Below are positions 17,219 through 27,159 of a stretch of DNA of 64,000 bases, in pieces. Made by a program: the position numbers and the translations under genes. The stretch spans positions 3,602,501 through 3,666,500 of the forward strand of contig NZ_CP034348.1 of assembly GCF_009762325.1 (NCBI RefSeq). The letters run 5' to 3'. This DNA comes from Roseovarius faecimaris (GTDB taxonomy: Bacteria; Pseudomonadota; Alphaproteobacteria; Rhodobacterales; Rhodobacteraceae). Under the pieces are notes generated by a model. The model had not been told where the DNA came from. It was given only the letters and a program-made list of their open reading frames with translations, and made no database searches. Every line of letters starts with the position of its first letter. Position 1 is the first letter of the stretch.

Positions 17219-18304
17219 ATGAAAAAACTGATTCTGACCACCACCGCCACCCTGGCGCTGGGCGCGTTTGCCGCCACAGCCGAAGAGGTGCGCGTTTATA
17301 ACTGGTCCGATTACATCGACGAAGCGCTCTTGGAGAAATTCGAGCAGGAAACCGGGCTTGAGCTGATCTATGACGTGTTTGACAGCAACGAAGTGCTGGA
17401 AACCAAGATGCTCGCCGGTGGCTCGGGCTATGACGTGGTGGTGCCCTCGGGGACCTTCCTGCAGCGCCAGATCTCGGCAGGGGCCTTTCAGAAGCTCGAC
17501 CTGTCGAAACTGCCCAACCACGCGAACATGTGGGACGCCATTGAAGAGCGCACCGCCAAATACGACCCCGGCAATGAATACTCGATCAACTACATGTGGG
17601 GCACCACGGGCCTCGGCGTGAATGTCGGCAAGGTCAAGGAAGTCCTGGGCGAGGATGCCCCGATCGACAGCATGAAACTGGTGCTCGATCCTGCGAATAT
17701 GGAAAAGCTTGCCTCCTGTGGCGTGCATTTCCTCGATGCTCCGACCGAGATCATCCCGATGACCCTGCAATATCTGGGTGAAGACCCCGACAGCCATGAC
17801 CCCGACGTCATCGCCAAGGCCGAGGATGTGCTCGTGGCCATCGCGCCCTACGTGCAGAAGTTCCACAGTTCGGAATACATCAACGCGCTGGCCAATGGTG
17901 ATATCTGCGTGGCGATCGGCTGGTCCGGTGACGTGCTTCAGGCCCGCGACCGCGCCGCCGAGGCCGACAATGGCGTCGAGATCGCCTATAACGCCTTCGC
18001 CGAAGGGTCGCTGATGTGGTTCGACCAGATGGCGATCCCGGCGGATGCCCCGAACCCCGACGGCGCGCACAAGTTCCTGAACTTCATCATGGACGCGCAG
18101 AACATGGCGGATGCCTCGAACTACGTCTACTACGCCAACGGCAACGAGGCGTCCAAGCCCCTGCTCGAAGAGGACGTGATCAACGATCCGGCGATCTATC
18201 CGACCGAGGAAACGATCAAGAACCTCTACACCACCACGCCCTATCCGGCGAAGGTGCAGCGGGTCGTCACCCGCCTCTGGACCAAGATCAAGTCGGGCAC
18301 CTGA
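17219..18304 (+). CDS. Putrescine/spermidine-binding periplasmic protein (PotD/PotF family)
   Basis: 361 aa from ATG 17219 (GGGAGACCAAC upstream). The signal peptide is MKKLILTTTATLALGAFAAT, and the mature protein starts EEVRVYNWSDYIDEALLEKF, the hallmark of PotD/PotF. Other family blocks are LAGGSGYDVVVPSGTFLQRQ and YSINYMWGTTGLGVN. It is the first gene of a plus-strand operon with an ATPase, two permeases and a PuuB-like oxidase, which makes putrescine the best guess for substrate. A strong hairpin follows. Confidence 0.94.
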   Translation: MKKLILTTTATLALGAFAATAEEVRVYNWSDYIDEALLEKFEQETGLELIYDVFDSNEVLETKMLAGGSGYDVVVPSGTFLQRQISAGAFQKLDLSKLPNHANMWDAIEERTAKYDPGNEYSINYMWGTTGLGVNVGKVKEVLGEDAPIDSMKLVLDPANMEKLASCGVHFLDAPTEIIPMTLQYLGEDPDSHDPDVIAKAEDVLVAIAPYVQKFHSSEYINALANGDICVAIGWSGDVLQARDRAAEADNGVEIAYNAFAEGSLMWFDQMAIPADAPNPDGAHKFLNFIMDAQNMADASNYVYYANGNEASKPLLEEDVINDPAIYPTEETIKNLYTTTPYPAKVQRVVTRLWTKIKSGT

Positions 18305-18325
18305 TCGCCTGACCTGACAAGACTG

Positions 18326-18353
18326 GCCTGCGCGGGGCGCCCCTCGCGCAGGC
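18326..18353 (+). repeat. Intercistronic hairpin after the binding-protein gene
   Basis: A perfect 9-bp stem (GCCTGCGCG with CGCGCAGGC, GC-rich loop) lies 22 bases after the stop codon. An A-rich rather than T-rich run follows, so it is not a canonical terminator. It probably protects the upstream mRNA or lowers readthrough so that binding protein exceeds the other subunits. Confidence 0.6.
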
Positions 18354-18391
18354 TCACCAAACAAAAAAACACAAAATGACAGGGACATGTG

Positions 18392-19516
18392 ATGGGCGAG
18401 AAGGTTTTTGAGCCGTGGAACGACCCGAATGAGTCACCACTCATTCAGTTCAAGAACGTCACCAAGCGCTTCGGCGACTTCACCGCCATCGACAACCAAT
18501 CCTTCGATATTTACGCGAAAGAGTTCTTTGCCCTGCTCGGCCCCTCCGGCTGTGGCAAGACCACGCTGATGCGCATGCTTGCCGGGTTCGAGACACCGAC
18601 CGAAGGCACGATCCTTCTGGGCGGACAGGACATCGCGCCGATCCCGCCCAACAAGCGCGCGGTGAACATGATGTTCCAGTCCTACGCGCTGTTTCCGCAT
18701 CTCTCGGTCTGGGAAAATATCGCCTTCGGCCTCAAACGGGATGGCAAGCCCAAGCCCGAGATCGATGCCCGCGTCGATGAGATGCTCAAACTCACCCGGC
18801 TGGAGAAATTCGCCAAGCGCAAGCCGCACCAGATTTCCGGCGGCCAGCGACAGCGCGTCGCCCTTGCCCGCTCCCTCGCCAAGGCGCCCAAGCTTCTCCT
18901 GCTCGACGAACCGCTGGGCGCGCTCGACGCCAAGCTGCGTCAGGACACCCAGTTCGAGCTGATGGATATTCAGGAAAAGACCGGCACCACCTTTGTCATC
19001 GTCACCCACGATCAGGAAGAGGCGATGACCGTCGCCTCCCGCGTGGCCGTGATGGACCATGGCAAGATCATTCAGGCCGACACGCCGCCGCGCATCTACG
19101 AGATGCCGAACTCGGTCTATGTGGCCGACTTCATCGGCGATGTGACCATCATCACCGGCACCGCCACGCCGCAGGGCGACGGCTATGACATCACCTTCGG
19201 TGAAGGCCAGCCGACGCTGCGTGCCAAATCCGACCGCAGCTTTACCAGGGATCAGATCTGTCACCTGGCCATCCGGCCCGAAAAGGTCGCCATCAGCGCC
19301 GACAAACCCGAGGGTGCTGCCAACGCGGTGCAGGGCAAGATCCTCGATATCGCCTATCTCGGCAACCTCTCCACCTATCACGTGGAGCTTTCGAACGGTC
19401 AGATCGTCAAGGCGCAGGCCGCCAACACCCGCCGCCTTTCGGCCCGGCCCTTCACGTGGGAGGATGACGTCTGGCTCAGCTGGACCGAAACCGCCGGCGT
19501 GCTGCTGGAGAGCTGA
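18392..19516 (+). CDS. Putrescine-type ABC transporter ATPase (PotA/PotG family)
   Basis: 374 aa from ATG 18392 (a GTG lies directly before it). Walker A is GPSGCGKTT, the Q-loop MMFQSYALFPHL, signature ISGGQRQR, Walker B LLLLDEPLGALD and the switch His in VIVTHDQEEA. A C-terminal TOBE domain covers about 285-370. The N-terminal FEPWNDPNESPLIQFKNVTK resembles PotG-type ATPases of putrescine systems. It stops three bases before the first permease gene. Confidence 0.94.
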   Translation: MGEKVFEPWNDPNESPLIQFKNVTKRFGDFTAIDNQSFDIYAKEFFALLGPSGCGKTTLMRMLAGFETPTEGTILLGGQDIAPIPPNKRAVNMMFQSYALFPHLSVWENIAFGLKRDGKPKPEIDARVDEMLKLTRLEKFAKRKPHQISGGQRQRVALARSLAKAPKLLLLDEPLGALDAKLRQDTQFELMDIQEKTGTTFVIVTHDQEEAMTVASRVAVMDHGKIIQADTPPRIYEMPNSVYVADFIGDVTIITGTATPQGDGYDITFGEGQPTLRAKSDRSFTRDQICHLAIRPEKVAISADKPEGAANAVQGKILDIAYLGNLSTYHVELSNGQIVKAQAANTRRLSARPFTWEDDVWLSWTETAGVLLES

Positions 19517-19519
19517 GAG

Positions 19520-20410
19520 ATGCGCCGCGCCACCCTCATCCTCGTCCCCTATCTCTGGCTGCTGGCACTGTTCCTGGTGCCTTTCCTGATCGTCCTCAAG
19601 ATCAGCCTGAGCGACACTGAACTGGCGATCCCCCCCTATACGCCAACGCTGGATTTCAGCACCGGCTGGCAAGGGATCAAAGAATTCTTATCGGCCCTCG
19701 ATTTTGAAAACTTCACCTGGCTCGCTTCTGACGACCTCTATTGGAAGGCCTATCTCTCCTCCCTCCAGATCGCCGTTATCGCCACCTTTCTGACGCTGCT
19801 GGTCGGCTACCCCATCGCCTATGGCATGGCCAACGCGCCCGAACATTGGCGGCCCACGCTGATGATGCTCGTGATCCTGCCCTTCTGGACCAGCTTCCTG
19901 ATCCGGGTCTATTCCTGGATGGGCATCCTGTCGAGCGAGGGCTATCTCAACCAGCTTCTGCTGGGCATGGGCCTGATCTCGGAGCCGCTCACGATCCTTA
20001 ACACGAATACCGCGGTCTATATCGGCATCGTCTACACCTACCTGCCCTTCATGATCCTGCCGATCTACTCGGCACTGGAACGGCTCGACGGCTCTTTGCT
20101 GGAGGCCGCCGAAGACCTCGGCTGCTCCCGGCTCAGCGCCTTCTGGCTGGTCACCATCCCGCTTTCCAAGAACGGCATCATCGCGGGCTGTTTTCTGGTC
20201 TTCATCCCCACCATTGGCGAGTTCGTGATCCCCTCGCTTCTGGGCGGGTCGCAAACGCTGATGATCGGCAAGGTGCTTTGGGAGGAATTCTTCAACAACC
20301 GCGACTGGCCCGTGGCCTCCGCCGTGGCGGTGATCCTGCTTCTCATCCTGATCATCCCGATCATCCTGTTCCAGCGCAACGAACAGAAAGCGCGGGAGGC
20401 AGACCAATGA
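19520..20410 (+). CDS. Putrescine-type ABC transporter permease (PotB/PotH family)
   Basis: 296 aa, the normal size, with about six membrane spans. The first is ATLILVPYLWLLALFLVPFL, and the EAA loop is in LEAAEDLGCSRLSAFWLV. It forms the heteromeric membrane channel with the second permease. Unlike the PotB-like permease at 6.8 kb it has no large periplasmic insert. The stop overlaps the ATG of a 28-codon open frame that bridges to the second permease. Confidence 0.93.
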   Translation: MRRATLILVPYLWLLALFLVPFLIVLKISLSDTELAIPPYTPTLDFSTGWQGIKEFLSALDFENFTWLASDDLYWKAYLSSLQIAVIATFLTLLVGYPIAYGMANAPEHWRPTLMMLVILPFWTSFLIRVYSWMGILSSEGYLNQLLLGMGLISEPLTILNTNTAVYIGIVYTYLPFMILPIYSALERLDGSLLEAAEDLGCSRLSAFWLVTIPLSKNGIIAGCFLVFIPTIGEFVIPSLLGGSQTLMIGKVLWEEFFNNRDWPVASAVAVILLLILIIPIILFQRNEQKAREADQ

Positions 20411-20493
20411 GCGCAACAAGAAAATGCACATTTTCTTGCCAAATTTCTGTGCAGAAATTTGCGCCTGCGGCCAGCGGAGGTGCTGACAAATGA
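20407..20493 (+). other. 28-codon bridging frame containing two palindromes
   Basis: A short frame (MSATRKCTFSCQ...) starts at an ATGA overlap with the upstream permease stop and ends at an ATGA overlap with the next permease start. Inside are two near-perfect hairpins: CAAGAAAATG/CATTTTCTTG (20417-20438) and AAATTTCTG/CAGAAATTT (20441-20460). GCGCAA/TTGCGC can close them into a three-way junction. Whether a peptide is made is unknown. It looks like a palindromic insert that kept translational coupling through the operon. Confidence 0.5.
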
Positions 20494-21305
20494 GACGCCT
20501 CACCTGGTTCAACACCACCTCACTCACCCTGGGCTTTGCCTTTCTCTACCTGCCCATGGTCATTCTCGTGGTCTACAGCTTCAACGAGTCGAAACTCGTC
20601 ACCGTCTGGGCCGGCTTCTCGACCAAATGGTATGGCGAATTGTTTCGCAACGAGGCGTTTCTCGATGCCGCCTGGGTCACGGTCAAGGTCGCCGTCGCTT
20701 CCTCCACTCTGGCCACCATCCTTGGCACCATGGCAGCCTATGTGCTGGTCCGCGCAGGCCGCTTCAAAGGCCGCACGCTTTTCTCCGGCATGATCTACGC
20801 CCCGCTCGTGATGCCCGAGGTGATCACCGGCCTGTCACTCCTGCTGCTCTTCATCGGCATCGGGCTGGACCGGGGCGTGTTCACCATCGTTCTCGCGCAT
20901 ACCACCTTCTCCATGTGCTACGTCTCGGTCGTCGTCTCTTCGCGCCTTGTCAGCTTCGACCGCTCGCTGGAAGAAGCCGCGCTTGATCTTGGCTGCTCGC
21001 CCATGTCAGCCTTCCGCCTGGTCACCCTGCCGATCATCGCGCCTGCGGTCATCTCGGGCTGGCTTCTGGCCTTCACGCTCAGCCTTGATGACCTGGTGAT
21101 CGCCTCCTTCACCTCCGGCCCCTCGGCCACCACCCTGCCGATCAAGATCTTCTCGGCGGTGCGCCTTGGCGTCTCCCCTGAGATCAACGCGCTCTCGACC
21201 ATCATGATCTCTATCGTCGCCGTGGGGGTGATCACCGCGTCGCTGATCACCAAACGCGCGGCCCTGCGCCAACAGGCGGAGGAACGCGCGGCGGTCAAGG
21301 CATGA
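20490..21305 (+). CDS. Putrescine-type ABC transporter permease (PotC/PotI family)
   Basis: 271 aa, standard length, with six membrane spans and the EAA loop in EEAALDLGCSPMSAFRLVTL. It begins RRLTWFNTTSLTLGFAFLYL. GCGGAGGTGCTGACAA gives a ribosome binding site inside the preceding small frame. It overlaps the PuuB-like gene by four bases, so transport and oxidation of the substrate are coupled in one operon. Confidence 0.93.
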   Translation: MRRLTWFNTTSLTLGFAFLYLPMVILVVYSFNESKLVTVWAGFSTKWYGELFRNEAFLDAAWVTVKVAVASSTLATILGTMAAYVLVRAGRFKGRTLFSGMIYAPLVMPEVITGLSLLLLFIGIGLDRGVFTIVLAHTTFSMCYVSVVVSSRLVSFDRSLEEAALDLGCSPMSAFRLVTLPIIAPAVISGWLLAFTLSLDDLVIASFTSGPSATTLPIKIFSAVRLGVSPEINALSTIMISIVAVGVITASLITKRAALRQQAEERAAVKA

Positions 21306-22627
21306 GCCGCATCTTCCCCGCCCATGCCTATTCCGAGGCCCCACGCGCACGCTGCTACTGGCCCTCCACAGCCAGCCCGCCCGACTTTCCCACCGCCACC
21401 GGAGAGGTCACGGCAGACATTGCCATTATCGGGGCGGGCTTTACCGGTCTGAACGCCGCGCTGCACCTGGCTGAGGCCGGGCGCGATGTGGTCGTGATCG
21501 AGGCCAAAACGCCGGGCTGGGGTGCCTCGGGGCGCAATGGCGGCTTCTGTTGCATGGGCGGGGCGGCGGCCCCGGACAAGGTCATGACCCTGCGCTATGG
21601 CGACGCCGCGCGCGCCGAGTTTCGCCGCGCCGAGAAAGAGGCGACCGACTACGTGCAGGCCCTGCTCGCCGAACGCGGGATCGACGCCGATCTGCATTCC
21701 GAAGGCGAAACCCTCATGGCACATTCCCGTGCCGCCATCGCCAATCTTGAATCCCAGGCCGAAAAGGTCGAGCGCGATCTTGGCATCACACCCACCTTCA
21801 TCCCCGAGGCCGAGCTTGGCGCGCATGGCATGTCCGGCCCGTTTTATGCGGCGCTGACCACCCCCGTGGGTATTGCCCTCAACCCGATGAAATACGTGGC
21901 GGGCCTTGCGCGTGCCGCGGCGAAGGCCGGGGCGCGTATCTTCACCCACTCGCCCGTTTCGGCCATCGACCGGAGTGATGCCTTCACGCTCACAACTCCA
22001 CAGGCCAGGATCCGGGCCAAGCGGCTCATCGTCGCCACCAACGGCTATTCTTCCGAGACTTTGCCGCGCTGGCTCGCGGGCCGCTACCTGCCGACGCAGT
22101 CAAACGTGATCGTCACCCGCGAACTCACGGATGACGAGATCGCCGCGCAAGGATGGTCCACCCATCAGATGTGCTATGATGAACGCTTCCTGACGCATTA
22201 CTTTCGCCTGATGCCCAACAAGCGGATGCTTTTCGGCATGCGTGGCGGGCTGTTCAGCTCCCGCGCGTCGGATGCGCGGATGCACAGCACCATCCGCAGA
22301 CATTTCCAGGAGACCTTCCCCGCCTGGGCAGATGTGGAAAGCCCCTATAGCTGGCACGGGCTCTTGGCCATCTCGCGCGATCTCACGCCGTTCACCGGGC
22401 CGATCCCCGGTATGCCGGGGGCCTTCACCTCGCTCTGCTATCACGGCAACGGGGTGGCCATGGGCTCTTATGCCGGTGCTCTGCTTGCCGATCTGGTGCA
22501 GGACAAACGCCCCTCCCGGCTCTATCCCGCGATCATGCAGCGGCCGCATTCGCGCTACTTGCTGGGCCGCCTCCGGCGCGCGACACTCTGGCCGATCTTC
22601 GCACTCTATGCCCTGCGCGGCGAGTAA
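21302..22627 (+). CDS. puuB: FAD-dependent amine oxidase, gamma-glutamylputrescine oxidase-like
   Basis: 441 aa of the DAO family. The FAD-binding motif is DIAIIGAGFTGLNAALHLAE, followed by GWGASGRNGGFCCMGG, and a C-terminal FTSLCYHGNGVAMGSYAGAL. In E. coli PuuB oxidises gamma-glutamyl-putrescine. Its place at the end of a putrescine transporter operon supports that reading, but puuA, puuC and puuD are absent from the window and related oxidases act on other secondary amines. The start overlaps the permease stop as ATGA. A dispersed palindrome follows the stop. Confidence 0.85.
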   Translation: MSRIFPAHAYSEAPRARCYWPSTASPPDFPTATGEVTADIAIIGAGFTGLNAALHLAEAGRDVVVIEAKTPGWGASGRNGGFCCMGGAAAPDKVMTLRYGDAARAEFRRAEKEATDYVQALLAERGIDADLHSEGETLMAHSRAAIANLESQAEKVERDLGITPTFIPEAELGAHGMSGPFYAALTTPVGIALNPMKYVAGLARAAAKAGARIFTHSPVSAIDRSDAFTLTTPQARIRAKRLIVATNGYSSETLPRWLAGRYLPTQSNVIVTRELTDDEIAAQGWSTHQMCYDERFLTHYFRLMPNKRMLFGMRGGLFSSRASDARMHSTIRRHFQETFPAWADVESPYSWHGLLAISRDLTPFTGPIPGMPGAFTSLCYHGNGVAMGSYAGALLADLVQDKRPSRLYPAIMQRPHSRYLLGRLRRATLWPIFALYALRGE

Positions 22628-22629
22628 CC

Positions 22630-22653
22630 GTAGGGTGCGTGATGTCACGCACC
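22630..22653. repeat. Dispersed GTAGGGTGCGTGA palindrome, copy 2
   Basis: GTAGGGTGCGTGA followed by TGTCACGCACC, three bases after the puuB-like stop and between two convergent genes. Other copies are at 8126, 27133 and 39916. Confidence 0.75.
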
Positions 22654-22659
22654 TTCTGC

Positions 22660-23598
22660 TCACCCCTGCGGCGTCTTCAGCGCCCGCGCCTGCCCGCGCT
22701 TCAGCCCCAGCTGCCGTTCCCGCCATATGATGATGATCCCCGCCAGGATCACCAACGCCGCCCCGAAAAGCATGGTTCCCGTCGGCACCTCGTCAAACAC
22801 CACATAACCGATCGCCAGCGCAAACAGCATGGACGCATAATCAAACGGCGCAACCACACTGGCATCCGCATAGCGATAGGCCGAGGTCAGGAAAATCTGC
22901 GCGGTTCCTCCGATCAGCCCCGCCAGCACCAGACAGACGATCACCCACAGATCCGGCAGGACCCAGCCGAAGGGAATCGTTAGCAGCGACAGCGAGGTTG
23001 AACTTAGCGAGAAATAGAACACGATGGCGCTCGTCTCCTCGGTCTTCACCAGCTTGCGGATATAGATCTGCGCCAGCGCCGCGCACATGGCCCCCATAAG
23101 CACCAGGATCGCGCCCAGCGCCTGGGCGGTATCCACCGCTTCCCCACTCAGCGCCGTCAACCGGGGCGACAGAACGATCAACACCCCGGCAAAACCAAGA
23201 CCCACGGCGCTGATCCGGAAAACACCCACCTTCTCCCCCAGAAACATCGCCGCAAAAACCACCGTCAGCAGCGGCGCGGCATAGCCCAGTGCGGTGACCT
23301 CCGGCAGCGGCAACAGGCCAAGCCCGGCAAAGCCCAGCCCCATCGCCACCGATCCCACAAACCCGCGTAGGAAATGCCCCATCGGCGAACGGATCTTGAG
23401 CCCGGTGCGCAGATCGCCCCGCCAGATCAGCCAGCCCAGGATCACCGGAATGGCAAAGAACGACCGGAAAAACACCGCCTGTCCGGGCGGCACCTGCTCC
23501 GACGCCGCCTTGATCAGCGCGGACATGATGATGAACAGCACCACCGCGCAAATCTTGAGCGCAATACCCTTGATCGGTTGATGGCCTGTATCGGTCAC
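22660..23598 (-). CDS. EamA/DMT-family transporter
   Basis: 312 aa from GTG 23598, preceded by GGAGG at ten bases. Ten hydrophobic segments form two EamA repeats (for example ICAVVLFIIMSALIKAA and ILVLMGAMCAALAQIYIRKL). Members are inner-membrane metabolite or drug exporters; the substrate cannot be read from sequence. The first codons overlap the 3' region of no other gene, and the tmpB stop lies 23 bases upstream, so it may be the third gene of the tmpA-tmpB unit. Confidence 0.88.
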   Translation of the reverse strand: MTDTGHQPIKGIALKICAVVLFIIMSALIKAASEQVPPGQAVFFRSFFAIPVILGWLIWRGDLRTGLKIRSPMGHFLRGFVGSVAMGLGFAGLGLLPLPEVTALGYAAPLLTVVFAAMFLGEKVGVFRISAVGLGFAGVLIVLSPRLTALSGEAVDTAQALGAILVLMGAMCAALAQIYIRKLVKTEETSAIVFYFSLSSTSLSLLTIPFGWVLPDLWVIVCLVLAGLIGGTAQIFLTSAYRYADASVVAPFDYASMLFALAIGYVVFDEVPTGTMLFGAALVILAGIIIIWRERQLGLKRGQARALKTPQG

Positions 23599-23621
23599 GC
23601 GTTGACGGTCCTCCAAAGACC

Positions 23622-24209
23622 TTACTGCGCGCCTCCGCAATGCGCGTCAACAACCCGCTGCACCATCGGCGCGAAATGCGCAAAACGCGGCGTCTCCATA
23701 TCCGGATGCTTGCCCGCATCATCCAGATACCGCACCGCCACGATCTTCTCCAGGTTCGGGTTCTGCTCGAACTCAGCCACTTCCTCGTCACTCATCGGCC
23801 CGCCCTGCAGGTTCAGCGAATGCACCGACGCCTCGCTCAGCCGATTGAAATACTCCGGTCGCGTCGCGCAGAGGTATCGCTTCGCCGCCACATGATAGCG
23901 CACGCAATCCGTCACCACCGAGGGAAAGAACCGCTCCAGCACCTGCGCGCCCGCTTCCTCATGATACCGGTCCTCGGTATCCTCCATCGAAAACGTCCCG
24001 AACTCCGATGTGAAATGCCCGATATCGTGCAACAACGCGGCGACGATGATCTCTTCGCTCTGCCCGTTTTGCTCGGCAATGGTCGCTCCCTGCAGCATAT
24101 GCTCGGCCATGGTCACCGGCTCGCCCAGATACTCCTCGCCACCGCGCCGCTCAAAGATATCTTCGAGAAACGCAACGATATTAGCCTGTGTCAGGGTCTC
24201 ATCCGTCAT
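23622..24209 (-). CDS. tmpB: HD-domain mixed-valent di-iron oxygenase, TmpB-like
   Basis: 195 aa. The HD ligands are His37, His61-Asp62 (LLHDIGHF), His83, His106 and Asp163/164. A YLGE motif (Tyr27, Glu30) matches the Tyr/Glu pair that marks PhnZ/TmpB oxygenases and is absent from ordinary HD phosphohydrolases. Family knowledge: TmpB cleaves (R)-1-hydroxy-2-(trimethylammonio)ethylphosphonate to glycine betaine and phosphate. It starts four bases after a gamma-butyrobetaine-hydroxylase-like gene, the known TmpA partner, first characterised in the Roseobacter-group genus Leisingera. PhnZ is the alternative. Confidence 0.85.
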   Translation of the reverse strand: MTDETLTQANIVAFLEDIFERRGGEEYLGEPVTMAEHMLQGATIAEQNGQSEEIIVAALLHDIGHFTSEFGTFSMEDTEDRYHEEAGAQVLERFFPSVVTDCVRYHVAAKRYLCATRPEYFNRLSEASVHSLNLQGGPMSDEEVAEFEQNPNLEKIVAVRYLDDAGKHPDMETPRFAHFAPMVQRVVDAHCGGAQ

Positions 24210-24213
24210 CCTG

Positions 24214-25493
<1,280 letters not shown>

Positions 25494-25513
25494 ACTCTCC
25501 GACAGGTGTCGCC

Positions 25514-26020
25514 CTATTCAGCCGCCTGCCGTTTTGGAAGCACCCAGTCGGCCCGCGGGAAATGACAGGTATAGCCATTCGGAAACCGCTCCAGATAATC
25601 CTGATGCTCCGGCTCCGCTTCCCAGAAATCGCCCACCGGCTCCACCTCGGTCACCACCTTACCGGGCCACAAACCGCTGGCATTCACATCGGCAATCGTC
25701 TCCTCGGCACAGGCCTTCTGCGCCTCGTCAACGTAATAGATCGCCGAGCGATAGCTCATTCCGACATCATTGCCCTGCCGGTTCAGCGTCGTCGGATCGT
25801 GGATCTGGAAAAACACCTCCAGCAACCGCCGATAACTGATCTTCTCGGGGTCGAACATGATCTCGATCCCCTCCGCGTGGGTGCCGTGATGGCGATAGGT
25901 GGCATGGGGCACATCCCCGCCGGTATACCCCACCCGGGTCGAGATCACGCCAGGCAGCTTGCGGATCAGGTCCTGCATCCCCCAGAAGCAGCCCCCGGCC
26001 AGAACAGCGCGTTCACTCAT
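25514..26020 (-). CDS. msrA: Peptide methionine-S-sulfoxide reductase
   Basis: 168 aa. The catalytic motif GGCFWGMQ is near the N-terminus. [20 protein letters not shown] and the [20 protein letters not shown] block are typical MsrA. The enzyme repairs the S-diastereomer of methionine sulfoxide in the cytosol; no signal peptide is seen. The ATG overlaps the msrB stop by four bases, so MsrA and MsrB are made together and cover both sulfoxide forms. Confidence 0.96.
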   Translation of the reverse strand: MSERAVLAGGCFWGMQDLIRKLPGVISTRVGYTGGDVPHATYRHHGTHAEGIEIMFDPEKISYRRLLEVFFQIHDPTTLNRQGNDVGMSYRSAIYYVDEAQKACAEETIADVNASGLWPGKVVTEVEPVGDFWEAEPEHQDYLERFPNGYTCHFPRADWVLPKRQAAE

Positions 26021-26466
26021 GTCACATCCTCCACTTGGTTCAGGTAATCGCCATAGCCTTGCGCCTCCATCTCGTCGCGATGGACAAAGCGCAGGCTGGC
26101 GGAATTGATGCAATAGCGCAGGCCGCCCCGGTCCTGTGGCCCATCCGGGAACACATGGCCCAGGTGGCTGTCACCATGGGCCGAGCGCACCTCGGTTCGG
26201 ATCATCCCGTGGCTGGTATCGCGCAGCTCGTTGATATGCGCAGGCTCGATCGGTTTGGTAAAGCTCGGCCAGCCGCACCCGCTCTCATACTTGTCCGATG
26301 AGGCAAAAAGCGGCTCGCCCGAGACGATATCCACGTAAATCCCCGGCTCCTTGTTGCCCAGAAGCGCCCCGGTGCCCGGCCGCTCCGTGCCACTCTCCTG
26401 TGTGACATAGTATTCCTCCGGGCTGAGGCGGGCGATGGCATCAGGGTCTTTGGTATAGCTCGGCAT
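26017..26466 (-). CDS. msrB: Peptide methionine-R-sulfoxide reductase
   Basis: 149 aa. The conserved CGWPSF block, the [10 protein letters not shown] motif and the catalytic Cys in [12 protein letters not shown] are present. The two CxxC pairs that bind structural zinc in many MsrBs are missing, so this is the zinc-free type. It reduces R-methionine sulfoxide. It is first in the msrB-msrA pair and has a divergent secreted glutathione peroxidase upstream, giving a small oxidative-repair cluster. Confidence 0.95.
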   Translation of the reverse strand: MPSYTKDPDAIARLSPEEYYVTQESGTERPGTGALLGNKEPGIYVDIVSGEPLFASSDKYESGCGWPSFTKPIEPAHINELRDTSHGMIRTEVRSAHGDSHLGHVFPDGPQDRGGLRYCINSASLRFVHRDEMEAQGYGDYLNQVEDVT

Positions 26467-26609
26467 GTCACGACTCCTTGGCTCGGGAAAACTCTAGCAT
26501 GAAATGGGGCTTCACAACGAAAATCAAAGCATTGTTACATGCCGTTGACCTTTGGGTGATCCGGGGGCGCATATCCCGCGTATCACCCCCATATGTAAAG
26601 GAGGCCCGC

Positions 26610-27128
26610 ATGCGCGCACTCTTCGCCACCCTCTTGTCGTTTCTCGCCACACCGCTGATGGCGCTGAACCTCACCGCCCCGTTCGAAAACATCGACGGCG
26701 GCACGCTCACGCTGTCGCAATGGGCGGGTCAGCCGATCCTCGTGGTCAACACCGCCTCGCAATGCGGCTTCACCAATCAATATGCCGGGTTGCAGGCTCT
26801 CTATGACGCCTATCGCGACAAGGGGCTTGTCGTGCTTGCCGTGCCCTCGGACGATTTCAACCAGGAACTTGCCAGCAACGCCGAGGTCAAGGAATTCTGC
26901 GAGCTGCAATATGGCATCGACCTGCCCATGACCGGGATCACCCCCGTAAAGGGCGCCGGCGCGCATCCGTTCTTTGCCTCCGTGCGCCGCGAAGCCGGTT
27001 TTGAACCCGCCTGGAACTTCAACAAGATCCTGATCAGCCCCGACGGAACAATCGCCGCCACGTTCGGCTCTTCGGTCAAACCGCAATCCGCCAGGATCAC
27101 CTCCCGGATCGACGCTCTTTTGAACTGA
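26610..27128 (+). CDS. Secreted glutathione peroxidase family protein
   Basis: 172 aa from ATG 26610, with AAAGGAGG at ideal spacing. An N-terminal signal peptide is evident (MRALFATLLSFLATPLMALN), unlike the cytosolic BtuE type, so it should act in the periplasm. The peroxidatic Cys lies in NTASQCGFTNQY, and the Gln and Trp partners of the family are recognisable (WNFNKILI). It reduces peroxides, probably with thioredoxin-like donors. It is divergent from msrBA and ends before a dispersed palindrome. Confidence 0.92.
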   Translation: MRALFATLLSFLATPLMALNLTAPFENIDGGTLTLSQWAGQPILVVNTASQCGFTNQYAGLQALYDAYRDKGLVVLAVPSDDFNQELASNAEVKEFCELQYGIDLPMTGITPVKGAGAHPFFASVRREAGFEPAWNFNKILISPDGTIAATFGSSVKPQSARITSRIDALLN

Positions 27129-27132
27129 TCCG

Positions 27133-27156
27133 TAGGGTGCGTGATTTCACGCACCA
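27133..27156. repeat. Dispersed GTAGGGTGCGTGA palindrome, copy 3
   Basis: GTAGGGTGCGTGA followed by TTTCACGCACC, between convergent genes. An outer GTAGG/CCTAC pairing reaches to 27165. Confidence 0.75.
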
Positions 27157-27159
27157 ATC

